A stretch of DNA of 27,600 nt from positions 1-27,600 of IMG/VR virus record IMGVR_UViG_3300020377_000025; one strand, written 5' to 3'. Shown here one piece after another: positions 1 through 6,510 of this stretch (positions are counted from its first letter, which is position 1; each line of letters opens with the position of its first letter). The DNA is from a virus. Position numbers and translations under genes: made by a program. The notes beneath the pieces are model-generated. The model was not told the DNA's origin. It worked only from the letters and a program-made list of their open reading frames with translations, and searched no databases.

Positions 1-1
1 A

Positions 2-85
2 CCAGAATCAAATCGCACTATCTTAATTGATGATGATGGACAAAGGATTACAGTTCATAATTATAAACAACTTAGGAGAAATTAA
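2..85 (+). CDS. 3' end of an unidentified gene (partial)
   Basis: The window opens inside a reading frame that gives 27 residues ending HNYKQLRRN and a TAA stop. Its start lies upstream of the window. The stop is three bases before the ATG of the next gene, and the ribosome binding site of that gene (TTAGGAGA) lies inside this frame, so the two are probably co-transcribed. The fragment is too short to assign a family. The other two frames are closed early, which is the main support for this being coding. Confidence 0.55.
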   Translation, partial: PESNRTILIDDDGQRITVHNYKQLRRN

Positions 86-88
86 ATC

Positions 89-430
89 ATGAAAGTTTGG
101 CAACCTGAGATAGGAGATCATTGTGGCATTTATTATTATAGTGATGTACACCCTGCTACTGTAGTTAAGAGAACTACAAAATATGTGTGGGTTCAAAAGG
201 ATGATTATAAACTACAAGAAGATTGGAAACCTGAGATAGTCGCAGGTGGATTTGCAGGTCATTGTGTAAACAATAGCGATCAAAGGTATGACTTTACCAG
301 AAATACTAATGGTGCTATATTAAAATTTAGTTTAAGGAAAAATGGATGGTGGGGTCAATGTGGCGATACATCCACTAGACCAACAACACTTAGACATGGT
401 TGGAGAGCATTTTATGATTACAATTTCTAA
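89..430 (+). CDS. Conserved phage hypothetical protein (AGGF...DYNF type)
   Basis: A 113-residue protein. The start is supported by TTAGGAGA at about 10 nt spacing. It opens with a GDxxGIYYYSDxxPATVV stretch (residues 9-26) that looks like an SH3-like beta barrel. A central IVAGGFAGHC (about residues 50-59) follows, then FSLRKNGWW (about 80-88), and the end is HGWRAFYDYNF. From memory, this order of motifs belongs to a widespread family of uncharacterised proteins found in phages and some bacteria. No catalytic residues can be proposed. No transmembrane segment or signal peptide is visible. It sits at the end of an operon cut by the window edge, before a promoter-like segment ahead of the helicase. 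Confidence 0.85.
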   Translation: MKVWQPEIGDHCGIYYYSDVHPATVVKRTTKYVWVQKDDYKLQEDWKPEIVAGGFAGHCVNNSDQRYDFTRNTNGAILKFSLRKNGWWGQCGDTSTRPTTLRHGWRAFYDYNF

Positions 431-446
431 ACTGTCACATCAATAG

Positions 447-475
447 AGGATTTTATATTCATTATCCATTATAAT
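447..475 (+). promoter_or_regulatory. Probable promoter for the helicase operon
   Basis: A perfect TATAAT lies at 470-475 in the 66-bp gap after the preceding gene. The sequence 17 nt further up (447-452) is AGGATT, which does not match the CNCTAT box of the repeated cassettes, so only the -10 box is convincing. The predicted transcript would begin about 15 nt before the TTG start codon. Confidence 0.45.
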
Positions 476-496
476 ATTATTATTGACACAGAAACT

Positions 497-1741
497 TTGA
501 ATACTAAACTAAGACCACATCAAACTAGAACTCTCAACATGATGAGCAAGCATCCTAAAGGATGTGTATATGTTCCTACAGGTGGAGGTAAAACTATTTG
601 CATGATTGCTGATGCTATCAAACAGTATCAAAATAGTTCTTTACCTAAAACTATTATTGTTGTAGCACCTAGAATACTACTTGCTCAACAGTTATCAGCA
701 GAATTCTTATCACATATTGATAATGTAGAGGTACTTCATGTTCACTCAGGAGAAACTGAGCATTTCAGCACAACTAAAACTGATGTAATTGACAACTGGC
801 ATTTCAACAGTACAGAGCATCAACTTATCTTTACAACTTATCATTCATTACACAGAATTTCAGATTCTAGTATCAATGTTGACACAATATATTTTGATGA
901 AGCACATAACTCAGTTCAGAGAAATTTCTTTGATGCTGTATCATACTTTGCTAGACATTCAACTAGAAAGTATTTCTTTACTGCAACACCAAAATATACT
1001 AGGTCACTAGAGACTGGTAGAGGTATGAATAATACAAAAGTATTTGGTAATACTCTAATCAATGTCCCTGCACCAGAGTTAGTTCAAAATGGTTGTATTC
1101 TTTCCCCTAAACTAGAAGTTTATGATCGAGAAGAACAAAGAACAAAAGATAATGCTAGTGACATTGATCGGGATGTTGTTCTTGATATTGTTGATGATAT
1201 AGAAGAACATAACAATGCTAAAGTTCTAGTTGCAGCACCTAATACCAGAGTATTGTGGCAAATGCTCTCACAAACAGACATTATCGAAGAACTCAAGTCA
1301 CGCAATTATGACTTAATGCACATAACATCAAAGCATGGTGCATATATCAATCAAAAGAAAGTTCGTAGAGATAAGTTCTTTGATACTCTATCAGATTGGG
1401 GTAATGATGACAATAGAAAGTTTATTCTATTTCATTATTCTATTCTATCTGAGGGTATCAATGTTCAAGGTCTAACTCATACTGTATTACTGAGAAATCT
1501 ACCAGTAATTGAAATGGCACAAACTATTGGAAGGGTCATTCGATTACATAAATACGATTATCAGGACATACAAAATGAGAAACTATTGGCAGGAGACATA
1601 CAATCCTACCGTAAACCGCATGGAATTGTAAATGTCCCAGTCAACAGTAAAGCATCTAAGGCAACCAGAAACAGATTACAAAAGATAATCGAACTCATTT
1701 TTGAGGAAGGTTTGCCCGCCCATTCATTCGCTAACAACTAA
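497..1741 (+). CDS. SF2 DEAH-box helicase (UvsW/SSL2-like)
   Basis: A 414-residue superfamily 2 helicase. Visible motifs are a Q-motif-like LRPHQ (5-9), motif I PTGGGKT (27-33), Ia VVAPRILLAQQ (55-65), Ic IFTTYHSL (111-118), motif II DEAH (134-137), motif III TATP (162-165), motif V SEGINVQG (about 318-325) and motif VI QTIGRVIR (342-349). The family uses ATP to remodel DNA or RNA. T4-like phages use UvsW for branch migration and replication-fork repair, and that role is plausible but not proven here. The TTG start at 497 is chosen because no in-frame ATG or GTG exists between the upstream stop and residue 15, and starting at ATG 539 would remove the LRPHQ motif. First gene of a short operon that continues with two small proteins and a DNA methyltransferase. 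Confidence 0.9.
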   Translation: MNTKLRPHQTRTLNMMSKHPKGCVYVPTGGGKTICMIADAIKQYQNSSLPKTIIVVAPRILLAQQLSAEFLSHIDNVEVLHVHSGETEHFSTTKTDVIDNWHFNSTEHQLIFTTYHSLHRISDSSINVDTIYFDEAHNSVQRNFFDAVSYFARHSTRKYFFTATPKYTRSLETGRGMNNTKVFGNTLINVPAPELVQNGCILSPKLEVYDREEQRTKDNASDIDRDVVLDIVDDIEEHNNAKVLVAAPNTRVLWQMLSQTDIIEELKSRNYDLMHITSKHGAYINQKKVRRDKFFDTLSDWGNDDNRKFILFHYSILSEGINVQGLTHTVLLRNLPVIEMAQTIGRVIRLHKYDYQDIQNEKLLAGDIQSYRKPHGIVNVPVNSKASKATRNRLQKIIELIFEEGLPAHSFANN

Positions 1742-1745
1742 TCAC

Positions 1746-1916
1746 ATGAAATACATTCAAGTTGTAACTTACAGAAAGTTACCAAAAGGAACAAAAGAGT
1801 ACACCGAAGAAGTTACAGCATCAACACCAACTGCTGCTAAAAACTTTATACAAAACAAACTAGGAGTTGAAATTGAAGTTATTAAAAACTTGACTACAAT
1901 TCCACCAGTAAACTAA
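1746..1916 (+). CDS. Small hypothetical protein, 56 aa
   Basis: The ATG at 1746 is five bases after the helicase stop. A longer frame upstream overlaps the helicase and is not used. The protein has a beta-strand-like start (MKYIQVVTYRKL), a turn, then an amphipathic helix TAAKNFIQNKLG and a final strand EIEVIKNL. The pattern of an alanine-lysine helix followed by GVEIEVIK is shared with the next gene, so the pair may be diverged paralogues. Function unknown. Confidence 0.75.
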   Translation: MKYIQVVTYRKLPKGTKEYTEEVTASTPTAAKNFIQNKLGVEIEVIKNLTTIPPVN

Positions 1917-1931
1917 CTATTTTATTTTATT

Positions 1932-2096
1932 ATGTCTTTATTTGATACAAACTATCGTACAGCAACCGTAACATTTTATAAAAATGATATGGGTTTAATT
2001 AGTGTAGATGTCCCTGCTACTAACTATGATAGTGCTAAAAGAACAGTCAGAGAACAGTATGGAAATGTAGATATTAAGAGGGTTAATCTTAACTAA
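1932..2096 (+). CDS. Small hypothetical protein, 54 aa
   Basis: Begins MSLFDTNYRTATVTFYKND and ends VDIKRVNLN. It has the same strand-helix-strand outline as its upstream neighbour: a helix SAKRTVREQYG is followed by NVDIKRVN, comparable with AKNFIQNKLG followed by VEIEVIKN. The stop overlaps the methyltransferase start (TAATG), which implies translational coupling. No classical Shine-Dalgarno is seen, only AT-rich sequence. Function unknown. Confidence 0.75.
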   Translation: MSLFDTNYRTATVTFYKNDMGLISVDVPATNYDSAKRTVREQYGNVDIKRVNLN

Positions 2097-3046
2097 TGAT
2101 AGATACAATTCTTTATGGAGACTGTAGAGACACCATTAGGACTATTGATACAGAAGTTCAAATGTGTGTTACTTCCCCACCTTACTATGGACTGAGAGAT
2201 TACGGAGGAGAATCTAATCAGATAGGACAAGAGAATAGTCCAGAAGAATATATTAATTCTTTAGTGGAAGTATTCAAGGAGGTAAGAAATGTATTATCTG
2301 ATGATGGTACATTATGGGTAAACATAGGCGATAGTTATTATAACTATCGACCAGGAAAAGGTCAAGGTTTAGTTAAACAATCAGTATCTAAAACTAAACA
2401 AGATTTACCTGATAAATGTGCAAGGAGAGCAAACAAATTAGAGGGATTAAAAGAAAAAGATTTAATCGGTATTCCTTTTATGTTAGCATTTGCACTAAGG
2501 ACTGATGGATGGTATCTTAGGCAAGATATTATTTGGCATAAACCTAATCCTATGCCTGAGAGTGTGAAAGATAGATGCACCAAATCTCATGAATATATCT
2601 TTTTACTCAGTAAGAGTAAGAAATATTATTATGATAATGAGAGCATCAAAGAACCTGCTAAGGACTGGGGAACTAGAGATCGCACTAATGGAAAGTATCA
2701 TAATAAGGGAACTGGACTACAACCGCACTCAGGATTAAGTAAGAGTTATCCAACAAAGAATAAGAGATCCGTTTGGAGTGTTACCAATAAACCATATAAG
2801 GATGCACATTTTGCTGTATATCCACCTGACTTAATTGAACCCTGCATCAAGGCAGGGAGTAGAAAAGGCGATATTGTGCTAGATCCATTCATGGGTAGTG
2901 GCACAACCGCTATGGTAGCAAAAAATTTAGGAAGGCATTATATAGGATGTGAATTGCATGAATCCTATGGAGATTTAATTGATAAGCGTGTGCCAGTTGA
3001 GAAACCTATACACAATTCACTTACAAAGGCATTAGATTTAGTATAA
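2096..3046 (+). CDS. Site-specific DNA methyltransferase, beta class
   Basis: A 316-residue member of the N6-adenine/N4-cytosine methyltransferase family (PF01555 type). The catalytic motif IV TSPPYY is at 26-31. The variable, target-recognition part lies in the middle. The AdoMet-binding motif I DPFMGSGTT is at 263-271, followed by GRHYIGCEL (279-287). The order IV, target domain, I is that of the beta class. The SPPY form is found in both N4-cytosine and some N6-adenine enzymes, so the modified base is not decided. No restriction endonuclease gene is adjacent, so it is most likely an orphan phage enzyme, perhaps protecting phage DNA. Its TAA lies inside a -10-like TATAAT and a long palindrome (see 3042-3066). 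Confidence 0.93.
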   Translation: MIDTILYGDCRDTIRTIDTEVQMCVTSPPYYGLRDYGGESNQIGQENSPEEYINSLVEVFKEVRNVLSDDGTLWVNIGDSYYNYRPGKGQGLVKQSVSKTKQDLPDKCARRANKLEGLKEKDLIGIPFMLAFALRTDGWYLRQDIIWHKPNPMPESVKDRCTKSHEYIFLLSKSKKYYYDNESIKEPAKDWGTRDRTNGKYHNKGTGLQPHSGLSKSYPTKNKRSVWSVTNKPYKDAHFAVYPPDLIEPCIKAGSRKGDIVLDPFMGSGTTAMVAKNLGRHYIGCELHESYGDLIDKRVPVEKPIHNSLTKALDLV

Positions 3047-3066
3047 TGGATCTATAGATCATTATA
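3042..3066 (+). promoter_or_regulatory. 25-bp near-perfect palindrome with TATAAT at the end of the methyltransferase gene
   Basis: The left arm TATAATGGATC and right arm GATCATTATA are separated by TATA. If one G of the GG pair at 3048-3049 is skipped, the remaining 24 bases are a perfect palindrome. The methyltransferase stop (3044-3046) and a perfect -10 hexamer TATAAT (3042-3047) lie in the left arm. The core GATCTATAGATC (3049-3060) contains two GATC sites. It may be an operator or a transcript hairpin for the downstream gene, which starts at 3071. No good -35 box is seen 17 nt upstream (ACTTAC). Confidence 0.5.
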
Positions 3067-3070
3067 CATT

Positions 3071-3370
3071 ATGAAACTAACAACTGAAGAATTACAAGAA
3101 CTCAAGTATCATCTAGCAGACAGAATTGTAGATAATATGGACATCAAAGACTTAGTAAAATATGTTTTTGATGATTACATGGAATATTTTGATAAAATCT
3201 CTGAAGTTGAATTCATGAATGAAGCAAAAAACTACTGGGATGATGCTTGCTTTGAGGAAGTATTGGAGGATGTTAGAGATTTTATAAAGTGTGATTTTAA
3301 AAAACCAATGGAAGATCGTGAAGCATCTAACATTTTTATTGACATTAACAACAATGGAGGTAAGTATTAA
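3071..3370 (+). CDS. Acidic hypothetical protein, 99 aa
   Basis: Starts MKLTTEELQELKYHLADRIV, a strand-like MKLT followed by a helix. This opening resembles several other small proteins in the window (LTDEEL, LTDKQL, LTEHQI). The rest is rich in acidic and aromatic residues (DDYMEYFDKI, YWDDACFEEVLEDV) and looks helical. The stop overlaps the next ATG (TAATG), so translation is coupled. No membrane segment. Function unknown. Confidence 0.8.
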   Translation: MKLTTEELQELKYHLADRIVDNMDIKDLVKYVFDDYMEYFDKISEVEFMNEAKNYWDDACFEEVLEDVRDFIKCDFKKPMEDREASNIFIDINNNGGKY

Positions 3371-3753
3371 TGCCACAAACAATATCAGTAGAATATACTC
3401 TAACTGATGAAGAGTTAGAGAATATTTTAGAAATGGCATCCTATGGTTCTAACTACTGGGCGGATGAGATCAATTACAACCTAGATGAGACTATGTTGAT
3501 CGAAGTAGTAGAGGGTATGAGAGACAAGAAATATAATATCACAAAAAATATGATCGAGCAAAGTATTGTAGCAATTGCCGAGAATAAAGTTGAAATACAA
3601 TTACATACAAGTAATCGTAAGAAAGTTTTTGATTACATGACTAGGGATATATGGGATACTGATGCATGTTCATCAATAGATTACATTTGTGATTCTACTA
3701 TGGCGGACTGGATTTTACAATGTGCATGTATGGGCGACATTCCTTATGGGTAA
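3370..3753 (+). CDS. Acidic hypothetical protein, 127 aa
   Basis: Opens MPQTISVEYTLTDEELENIL, the beta strand plus LTDEEL helix seen in other small proteins here. The second half has IWDTDACSSIDYICDSTMADWILQCACMG, with several cysteines but no CxxC metal pair. The protein is co-translated with the preceding gene. Its stop codon directly abuts the first repeated stem-loop/promoter cassette. Function unknown. Confidence 0.8.
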   Translation: MPQTISVEYTLTDEELENILEMASYGSNYWADEINYNLDETMLIEVVEGMRDKKYNITKNMIEQSIVAIAENKVEIQLHTSNRKKVFDYMTRDIWDTDACSSIDYICDSTMADWILQCACMGDIPYG

Positions 3754-3812
3754 TGTGACAATAACATTTCCGCACACTAATCACACTATTTTCTCAAGAA
3801 ATAGACTACAAT
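3754..3812 (+). promoter_or_regulatory. Repeated cassette A: stem-loop plus promoter
   Basis: TGTG (3754-3757) can pair with CACA (3773-3776) right after the upstream stop. It is followed by CACTAT (3784-3789), 17 nt, and TACAAT (3807-3812), then ATACAAAC and a strong AAAGGAG ribosome site for the next gene. The right part from AAATAGAC onward is nearly identical to cassettes H and I. The box-spacing-box layout repeats ten times in the window, which is the main support. Confidence 0.75.
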
Positions 3813-3839
3813 ACTAATATACAAACAAAGGAGTTTTAA

Positions 3840-4310
3840 ATGCCAAATTGGTGCAAAAATAGAGTTACAGTATGGTCAAGCATGTCAGACAAAGAAACCG
3901 ACCAACTGAACCGTATCAAAGAAATCTTTACATCTAAGGATACAGTTTTTGGTAAAATCATACCTAGTCCAGACTGGGCAACTATTCCAAATGAGGATGG
4001 AGAACTACCTACAGTCAGAGAACACAAAAATCCAAAAACAGGCGAAGTGTCATTTGTTACAACTGAATTTCCTAAAAGTGGTAAGCAAGATTCCAGATGG
4101 TACGATTGGAATTTACAAAACTGGGATACTAAATGGGATGTTGTAAATTCAGTTGAGGTAGATGCTGAGGAAGATATGCTAGAACTTAACTTCAATACAG
4201 CATGGAGTCCACCAGAATCAATATGTCACAAATTGCGTGAAATGTTCCCTGATGTTAGCATACAATGGTTCTATGATGAACCAGGAATGGAAATTGCAGG
4301 TTACCTGTAA
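3840..4310 (+). CDS. Api92-like protein (DUF1281-like, ferredoxin-fold domain)
   Basis: A 156-residue protein with the hallmarks of the Api92/DUF1281-like family: start MPNWCKNRVTV, central NWDTKWDV (about 93-100) and FNTAWSPPES (about 118-127), and an aromatic C-terminal part (QWFYDEPG, then GYL). Family members occur in phages and on plasmids or integrated elements, and their biochemical role is unknown to me. The start is supported by AAAGGAG at about 6 nt. It is the first and apparently only gene behind cassette A, before the hairpin and promoter at 4313-4366. Confidence 0.88.
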   Translation: MPNWCKNRVTVWSSMSDKETDQLNRIKEIFTSKDTVFGKIIPSPDWATIPNEDGELPTVREHKNPKTGEVSFVTTEFPKSGKQDSRWYDWNLQNWDTKWDVVNSVEVDAEEDMLELNFNTAWSPPESICHKLREMFPDVSIQWFYDEPGMEIAGYL

Positions 4311-4312
4311 AC

Positions 4313-4366
4313 CACTTTTATAAGTGTCCACTATAGAGACTATTTCAACCAGATAGTCTCTATAAT
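4313..4366 (+). promoter_or_regulatory. Repeated cassette J: hairpins plus promoter with a 12-bp dyad
   Basis: CACTT (4313-4317) pairs with AAGTG (4322-4326) just after the upstream stop, and AGTG/CACT pairs around 4323-4332. The promoter is GACTAT (4338-4343), 17 nt, TATAAT (4361-4366). TATAGAGACTAT (4332-4343) and ATAGTCTCTATA (4353-4364) form a perfect 12-bp inverted repeat with a 9-nt spacer. It covers both promoter boxes and looks like an operator. Confidence 0.75.
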
Positions 4367-4391
4367 GTAAATATACAACAGATTTTTTATT

Positions 4392-4577
4392 ATGTCATCA
4401 CAAATGTTATTTCTTATAGATGTATATTCTGACTGGTGCAAGAAAAACAAATTTCCTAGAGTATGTGCATCCGACCTACTAGAAATGCCAGAATACAATG
4501 GTAGGTTAAATTTATTACAAAAAACATGGTTAGAGAATTTTATCTCTACATGGGATCTAGTCAACCAATACACTTAA
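4392..4577 (+). CDS. Small hypothetical protein, 61 aa
   Basis: Starts MSSQMLFLIDVYSDWCKKN and contains CASDLLEM and LLQKTWLENFISTWD. The layout of a short helix, a xASDLL segment, then LxxxQxxWLxxFxxxWD is one I associate with small cyanophage proteins of unknown role. No Shine-Dalgarno precedes the ATG, only TTTTTTATTATG. First gene of a five-to-six-gene run after cassette J. Confidence 0.75.
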   Translation: MSSQMLFLIDVYSDWCKKNKFPRVCASDLLEMPEYNGRLNLLQKTWLENFISTWDLVNQYT

Positions 4578-4582
4578 TTATC

Positions 4583-4723
4583 ATGAGAATATTAAATGCT
4601 CAAGAGTATAGACTCTTAACTGAAACAGTATTGAATTCAGTTCAATATATCAATCAGAATAACAAAGATCAACTAAATTCAATTTTAGATAAACTTTACA
4701 ATGGAGAAGTGACTGATGAGTAA
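4583..4723 (+). CDS. Small hypothetical protein, 46 aa
   Basis: MRILNAQEYRLLTETVLNSV opens with a strand and an LT-type helix, and the end is LDKLYNGEVTDE. The first ATG after the preceding gene is used because an upstream in-frame ATG would overlap that gene deeply. The LxxLxNGEV ending resembles the end of the protein at 8612-8797 (LIVNGEVEKCN). Overlaps the next gene by 8 nt. Function unknown. Confidence 0.65.
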   Translation: MRILNAQEYRLLTETVLNSVQYINQNNKDQLNSILDKLYNGEVTDE

Positions 4724-4886
4724 GTACAAAACAACACCAAAAGAAAAAATGATAATCAATCTCATGGAGGAGGTTATTAACATTTTATCAACTTGCGAAG
4801 ATTTATCTGATCCCGCATTTTCAATGTATGACACTATGAAACATGCGGTTGACAAAGAAGTTTACTATCCATTATACGACAAATGA
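4716..4886 (+). CDS. Small hypothetical protein, 56 aa
   Basis: Starts MSKYKTTPKEKMIINLMEEV inside the end of the preceding gene and ends YYPLYDK. Mostly helical in appearance, with one cysteine. The stop overlaps the next start (ATGA), so it belongs to a chain of overlapping genes. GGAGAAG lies about 6 nt before the ATG and serves as the ribosome site. Function unknown. Confidence 0.65.
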   Translation: MSKYKTTPKEKMIINLMEEVINILSTCEDLSDPAFSMYDTMKHAVDKEVYYPLYDK

Positions 4887-5047
4887 AAATTACATTTAAA
4901 AACACAAAGAAAGAAATTTATGATGCTATGCTACGGTATGATAACATAAAATTTCTAAAAGAGAAGGATATTATCAAATTAAAACAAGAGAGAAATATTC
5001 TTGTTTACTTGGTTATCATCCTATTTACTACCACTTGCTTATTCTAA
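4883..5047 (+). CDS. Small protein with C-terminal membrane segment, 54 aa
   Basis: The first 38 residues are charged and helical (KKEIYDAMLRYDNIKFLKEKDIIKLKQERN). The last 16 (residues 39-54) are a hydrophobic run ILVYLVIILFTTTCLF with no charges, ending at the C-terminus. This arrangement predicts a tail-anchored inner-membrane protein with its charged part in the cytoplasm. The hydrophobic run is short for a full span. Overlaps both neighbours (ATGA before, TAATG after). Function unknown. Confidence 0.65.
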   Translation: MKITFKNTKKEIYDAMLRYDNIKFLKEKDIIKLKQERNILVYLVIILFTTTCLF

Positions 5048-5259
5048 TGAAAACCTATACTAACTATTTGGGTTCAAAATTTGATATTGAACCAATAACT
5101 AAAACAGTCAATCGTTACACTAGAGCAGGGAATGAGGGTAGAAATATCTTTTGTCCTAAGTGTGATAAAAGATCGAGGGTATTCCATTTTAGTTGGTCAG
5201 CACTTAATTGTCAGCATTGTGACACTATGATAGACAAAAATCAATGGAGGACAGTTTAA
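5047..5259 (+). CDS. Zinc ribbon protein, 70 aa
   Basis: Four cysteines form two pairs: CPKC (36-39) and CQHC (55-58), separated by SRVFHFSWSALN. This is a typical zinc ribbon knuckle arrangement, suggesting binding to nucleic acid or a protein partner. The N-terminal 30 residues hold a basic stretch (NRYTRAGNEGRN). The ATG at 5047 overlaps the upstream stop (TAATG); an earlier TTG in frame is less likely. The partner is unknown. Confidence 0.75.
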   Translation: MKTYTNYLGSKFDIEPITKTVNRYTRAGNEGRNIFCPKCDKRSRVFHFSWSALNCQHCDTMIDKNQWRTV

Positions 5260-5429
5260 TGAAAACTAACAACTTAAAACTGACTGATAAACAATTGAAA
5301 AGTTTATATCATTTTGTAGAGGAGTTTAATTTAAACAAAAATCCACAAATTGATAGAGTCCATTCTAAACTATTCAAATTATTTTGGGATCGAGAGGAGG
5401 AGTGTGCCAATAATATTTCCGCACATTAA
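5259..5429 (+). CDS. Small LTDKQL-type protein whose end is encoded by a promoter cassette, 56 aa
   Basis: The ATG at 5259 overlaps the preceding stop and has GGAGG at 5246-5250. The protein opens MKTNNLKLTDKQLKSLYHFV and continues PQIDRVHSKLFKLFWD, matching the strand-helix-helix plan of the proteins at 9722 and 9958. The last nine residues, ECANNISAH, come from the left half of cassette B and match the last nine of the 9722 gene (ECDNNISAH) except at one position. The original C-terminus was therefore probably replaced when the cassette arrived. Function unknown. Confidence 0.75.
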   Translation: MKTNNLKLTDKQLKSLYHFVEEFNLNKNPQIDRVHSKLFKLFWDREEECANNISAH

Positions 5430-5461
5430 CCACAGCATTTTTCAACCATTGTGTCTATAAT
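5402..5461 (+). promoter_or_regulatory. Repeated cassette B: stem-loop plus promoter
   Basis: TGTG (5403-5406) can pair with CACA (5422-5425) within the end of the upstream coding sequence. The promoter is CAGCAT (5433-5438), 17 nt, TATAAT (5456-5461). CCATT (5446-5450) and AATGG (5459-5463) form a short dyad around the -10 box. The -35 box is the least conserved of the main copies. Confidence 0.7.
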
Positions 5462-5484
5462 GGTAGTATAAGACAAATCAAACT

Positions 5485-5820
5485 ATGAGAACTTGGATTT
5501 TTAAAGACTACTTAAATGATAAGCATGGGGAATTCATACCTATGCAAACTATTGAATCAGAATTTTTCGGTAGGCACTTTTTCATTGACATTGGATTCCA
5601 CTTTATTACAGCACCTAGTCTCAAGTCAGGTGGTTATGACAAGTCACAATTAGAATATGTTAGTGACTGGACTGACTGGGAAGGTGTTGATATGGGCGAA
5701 TTGATGGACATTAATCGCAAACTATGTTGGAATCAATGGCAAGAAGATAGAGAGAAAGCAAGGGAAGAATACCTTGAACTAGAGCATGCAGTTGAGACTG
5801 GAGACATTACTTACTTCTAA
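5485..5820 (+). CDS. Acidic, tryptophan-rich hypothetical protein, 111 aa
   Basis: Begins MRTWIFKDYLNDKHGEFIPM. It has an aromatic centre (FFGRHFFIDIGFHFIT), a WTDWEGVDMGELMDINRKL segment and an acidic helical end (EDREKAREEYLELEHAVETGD). First gene after cassette B. No strong Shine-Dalgarno: the ATG is preceded by AAATCAAACT. The stop overlaps the next start (TAATG). Function unknown. Confidence 0.8.
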   Translation: MRTWIFKDYLNDKHGEFIPMQTIESEFFGRHFFIDIGFHFITAPSLKSGGYDKSQLEYVSDWTDWEGVDMGELMDINRKLCWNQWQEDREKAREEYLELEHAVETGDITYF

Positions 5821-6065
5821 TGATTATTGACCCTTTTTTAAACAACCCAAACACACTTTACTATCAAAAACTCATGAATAACAAAATAGAAACAAAACAC
5901 TGGGATTTACAGTCAGATCTAGCAGATTGTATCCAAACTGATTTCGGTGGTAATGAAGAAAAATTACTAGATGAGATCCTATCTGAATACTTAACACTAA
6001 TTGATGATAAAAGGAAGGATGAGTTAAGAGAAATCATAACAGAAAATTTCTTAGGAGGTGTTTAA
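5820..6065 (+). CDS. Small acidic hypothetical protein, 81 aa
   Basis: Opens MIIDPFLNNPNTLYYQKLM and is helical and acidic further on (EEKLLDEILSEYLTLIDDKRKDELREII). The start is coupled to the upstream stop. The coding end contains TTAGGAGGTG, which is the ribosome site of the next gene. Function unknown. Confidence 0.78.
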   Translation: MIIDPFLNNPNTLYYQKLMNNKIETKHWDLQSDLADCIQTDFGGNEEKLLDEILSEYLTLIDDKRKDELREIITENFLGGV

Positions 6066-6066
6066 A

Positions 6067-6249
6067 ATGAACTATAAAGAGTCAATTGTGCTAGATGGAT
6101 ACATCAATCTATGGGAAGTTATCCCAGAGGATAAACATTCAAAACTTGCTAACTTGATATGGAAAGCATTAGATGATGAAGGAATTACATTATCACAGGA
6201 TGCAGAGTTAAGTATTCGAGTGTATGACAGTATAGAAAGTGGCACATAA
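6067..6249 (+). CDS. Small hypothetical protein, 60 aa
   Basis: The ATG at 6067 is chosen over a GTG nine bases earlier because GGAGG (6055-6059) sits 7 nt before it. Sequence features: SIVLDGYINLWEVIPED, KLANLIWKALDDEGITLSQDAELSIRVYDS. The stop codon TAA is in the loop of a GCACA/TGTGC hairpin (6242-6255) that starts the next promoter cassette. Function unknown. Confidence 0.78.
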   Translation: MNYKESIVLDGYINLWEVIPEDKHSKLANLIWKALDDEGITLSQDAELSIRVYDSIESGT

Positions 6250-6281
6250 TTGTGCTATTTTCTCACAATTACCATTATAAT
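6242..6281 (+). promoter_or_regulatory. Repeated cassette C: stem-loop plus promoter
   Basis: GCACA (6242-6246) and TGTGC (6251-6255) form a hairpin with a 4-nt loop that holds most of the upstream stop codon (6247-6249). The right arm leads into TGCTAT (6253-6258), 17 nt and TATAAT (6276-6281). The leader has ACAAACAAA and no clear Shine-Dalgarno. Confidence 0.72.
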
Positions 6282-6306
6282 AAGTACATAACAAACAAAT
6301 CTAATT

Positions 6307-6510
6307 ATGGTCATCCTAGAATCAATCGAATATGATAGAACTACATCCGATCAGGAAGAACTAGAGTTCAAAGAATTCAATGCTCTAGGTTTTTGGGATT
6401 ATACAACTTCGGATGATCTATGGAATAGAGTAGAAAAGTACATGGGAACTAAACTACATTCTATTAGATTTTGTGATAATAGACCACACATACTTACATC
6501 ATTCAAATAA
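6307..6510 (+). CDS. Small hypothetical protein, 67 aa
   Basis: MVILESIEYDRTTSDQEELEF, then FNALGFWDYTTSDDLWNRVEKYMGTKLHSIRF. Acidic first half and a mixed strand-helix second half. First gene of a three-gene operon behind cassette C; the next ATG follows the stop with no gap. Function unknown. Confidence 0.75.
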   Translation: MVILESIEYDRTTSDQEELEFKEFNALGFWDYTTSDDLWNRVEKYMGTKLHSIRFCDNRPHILTSFK

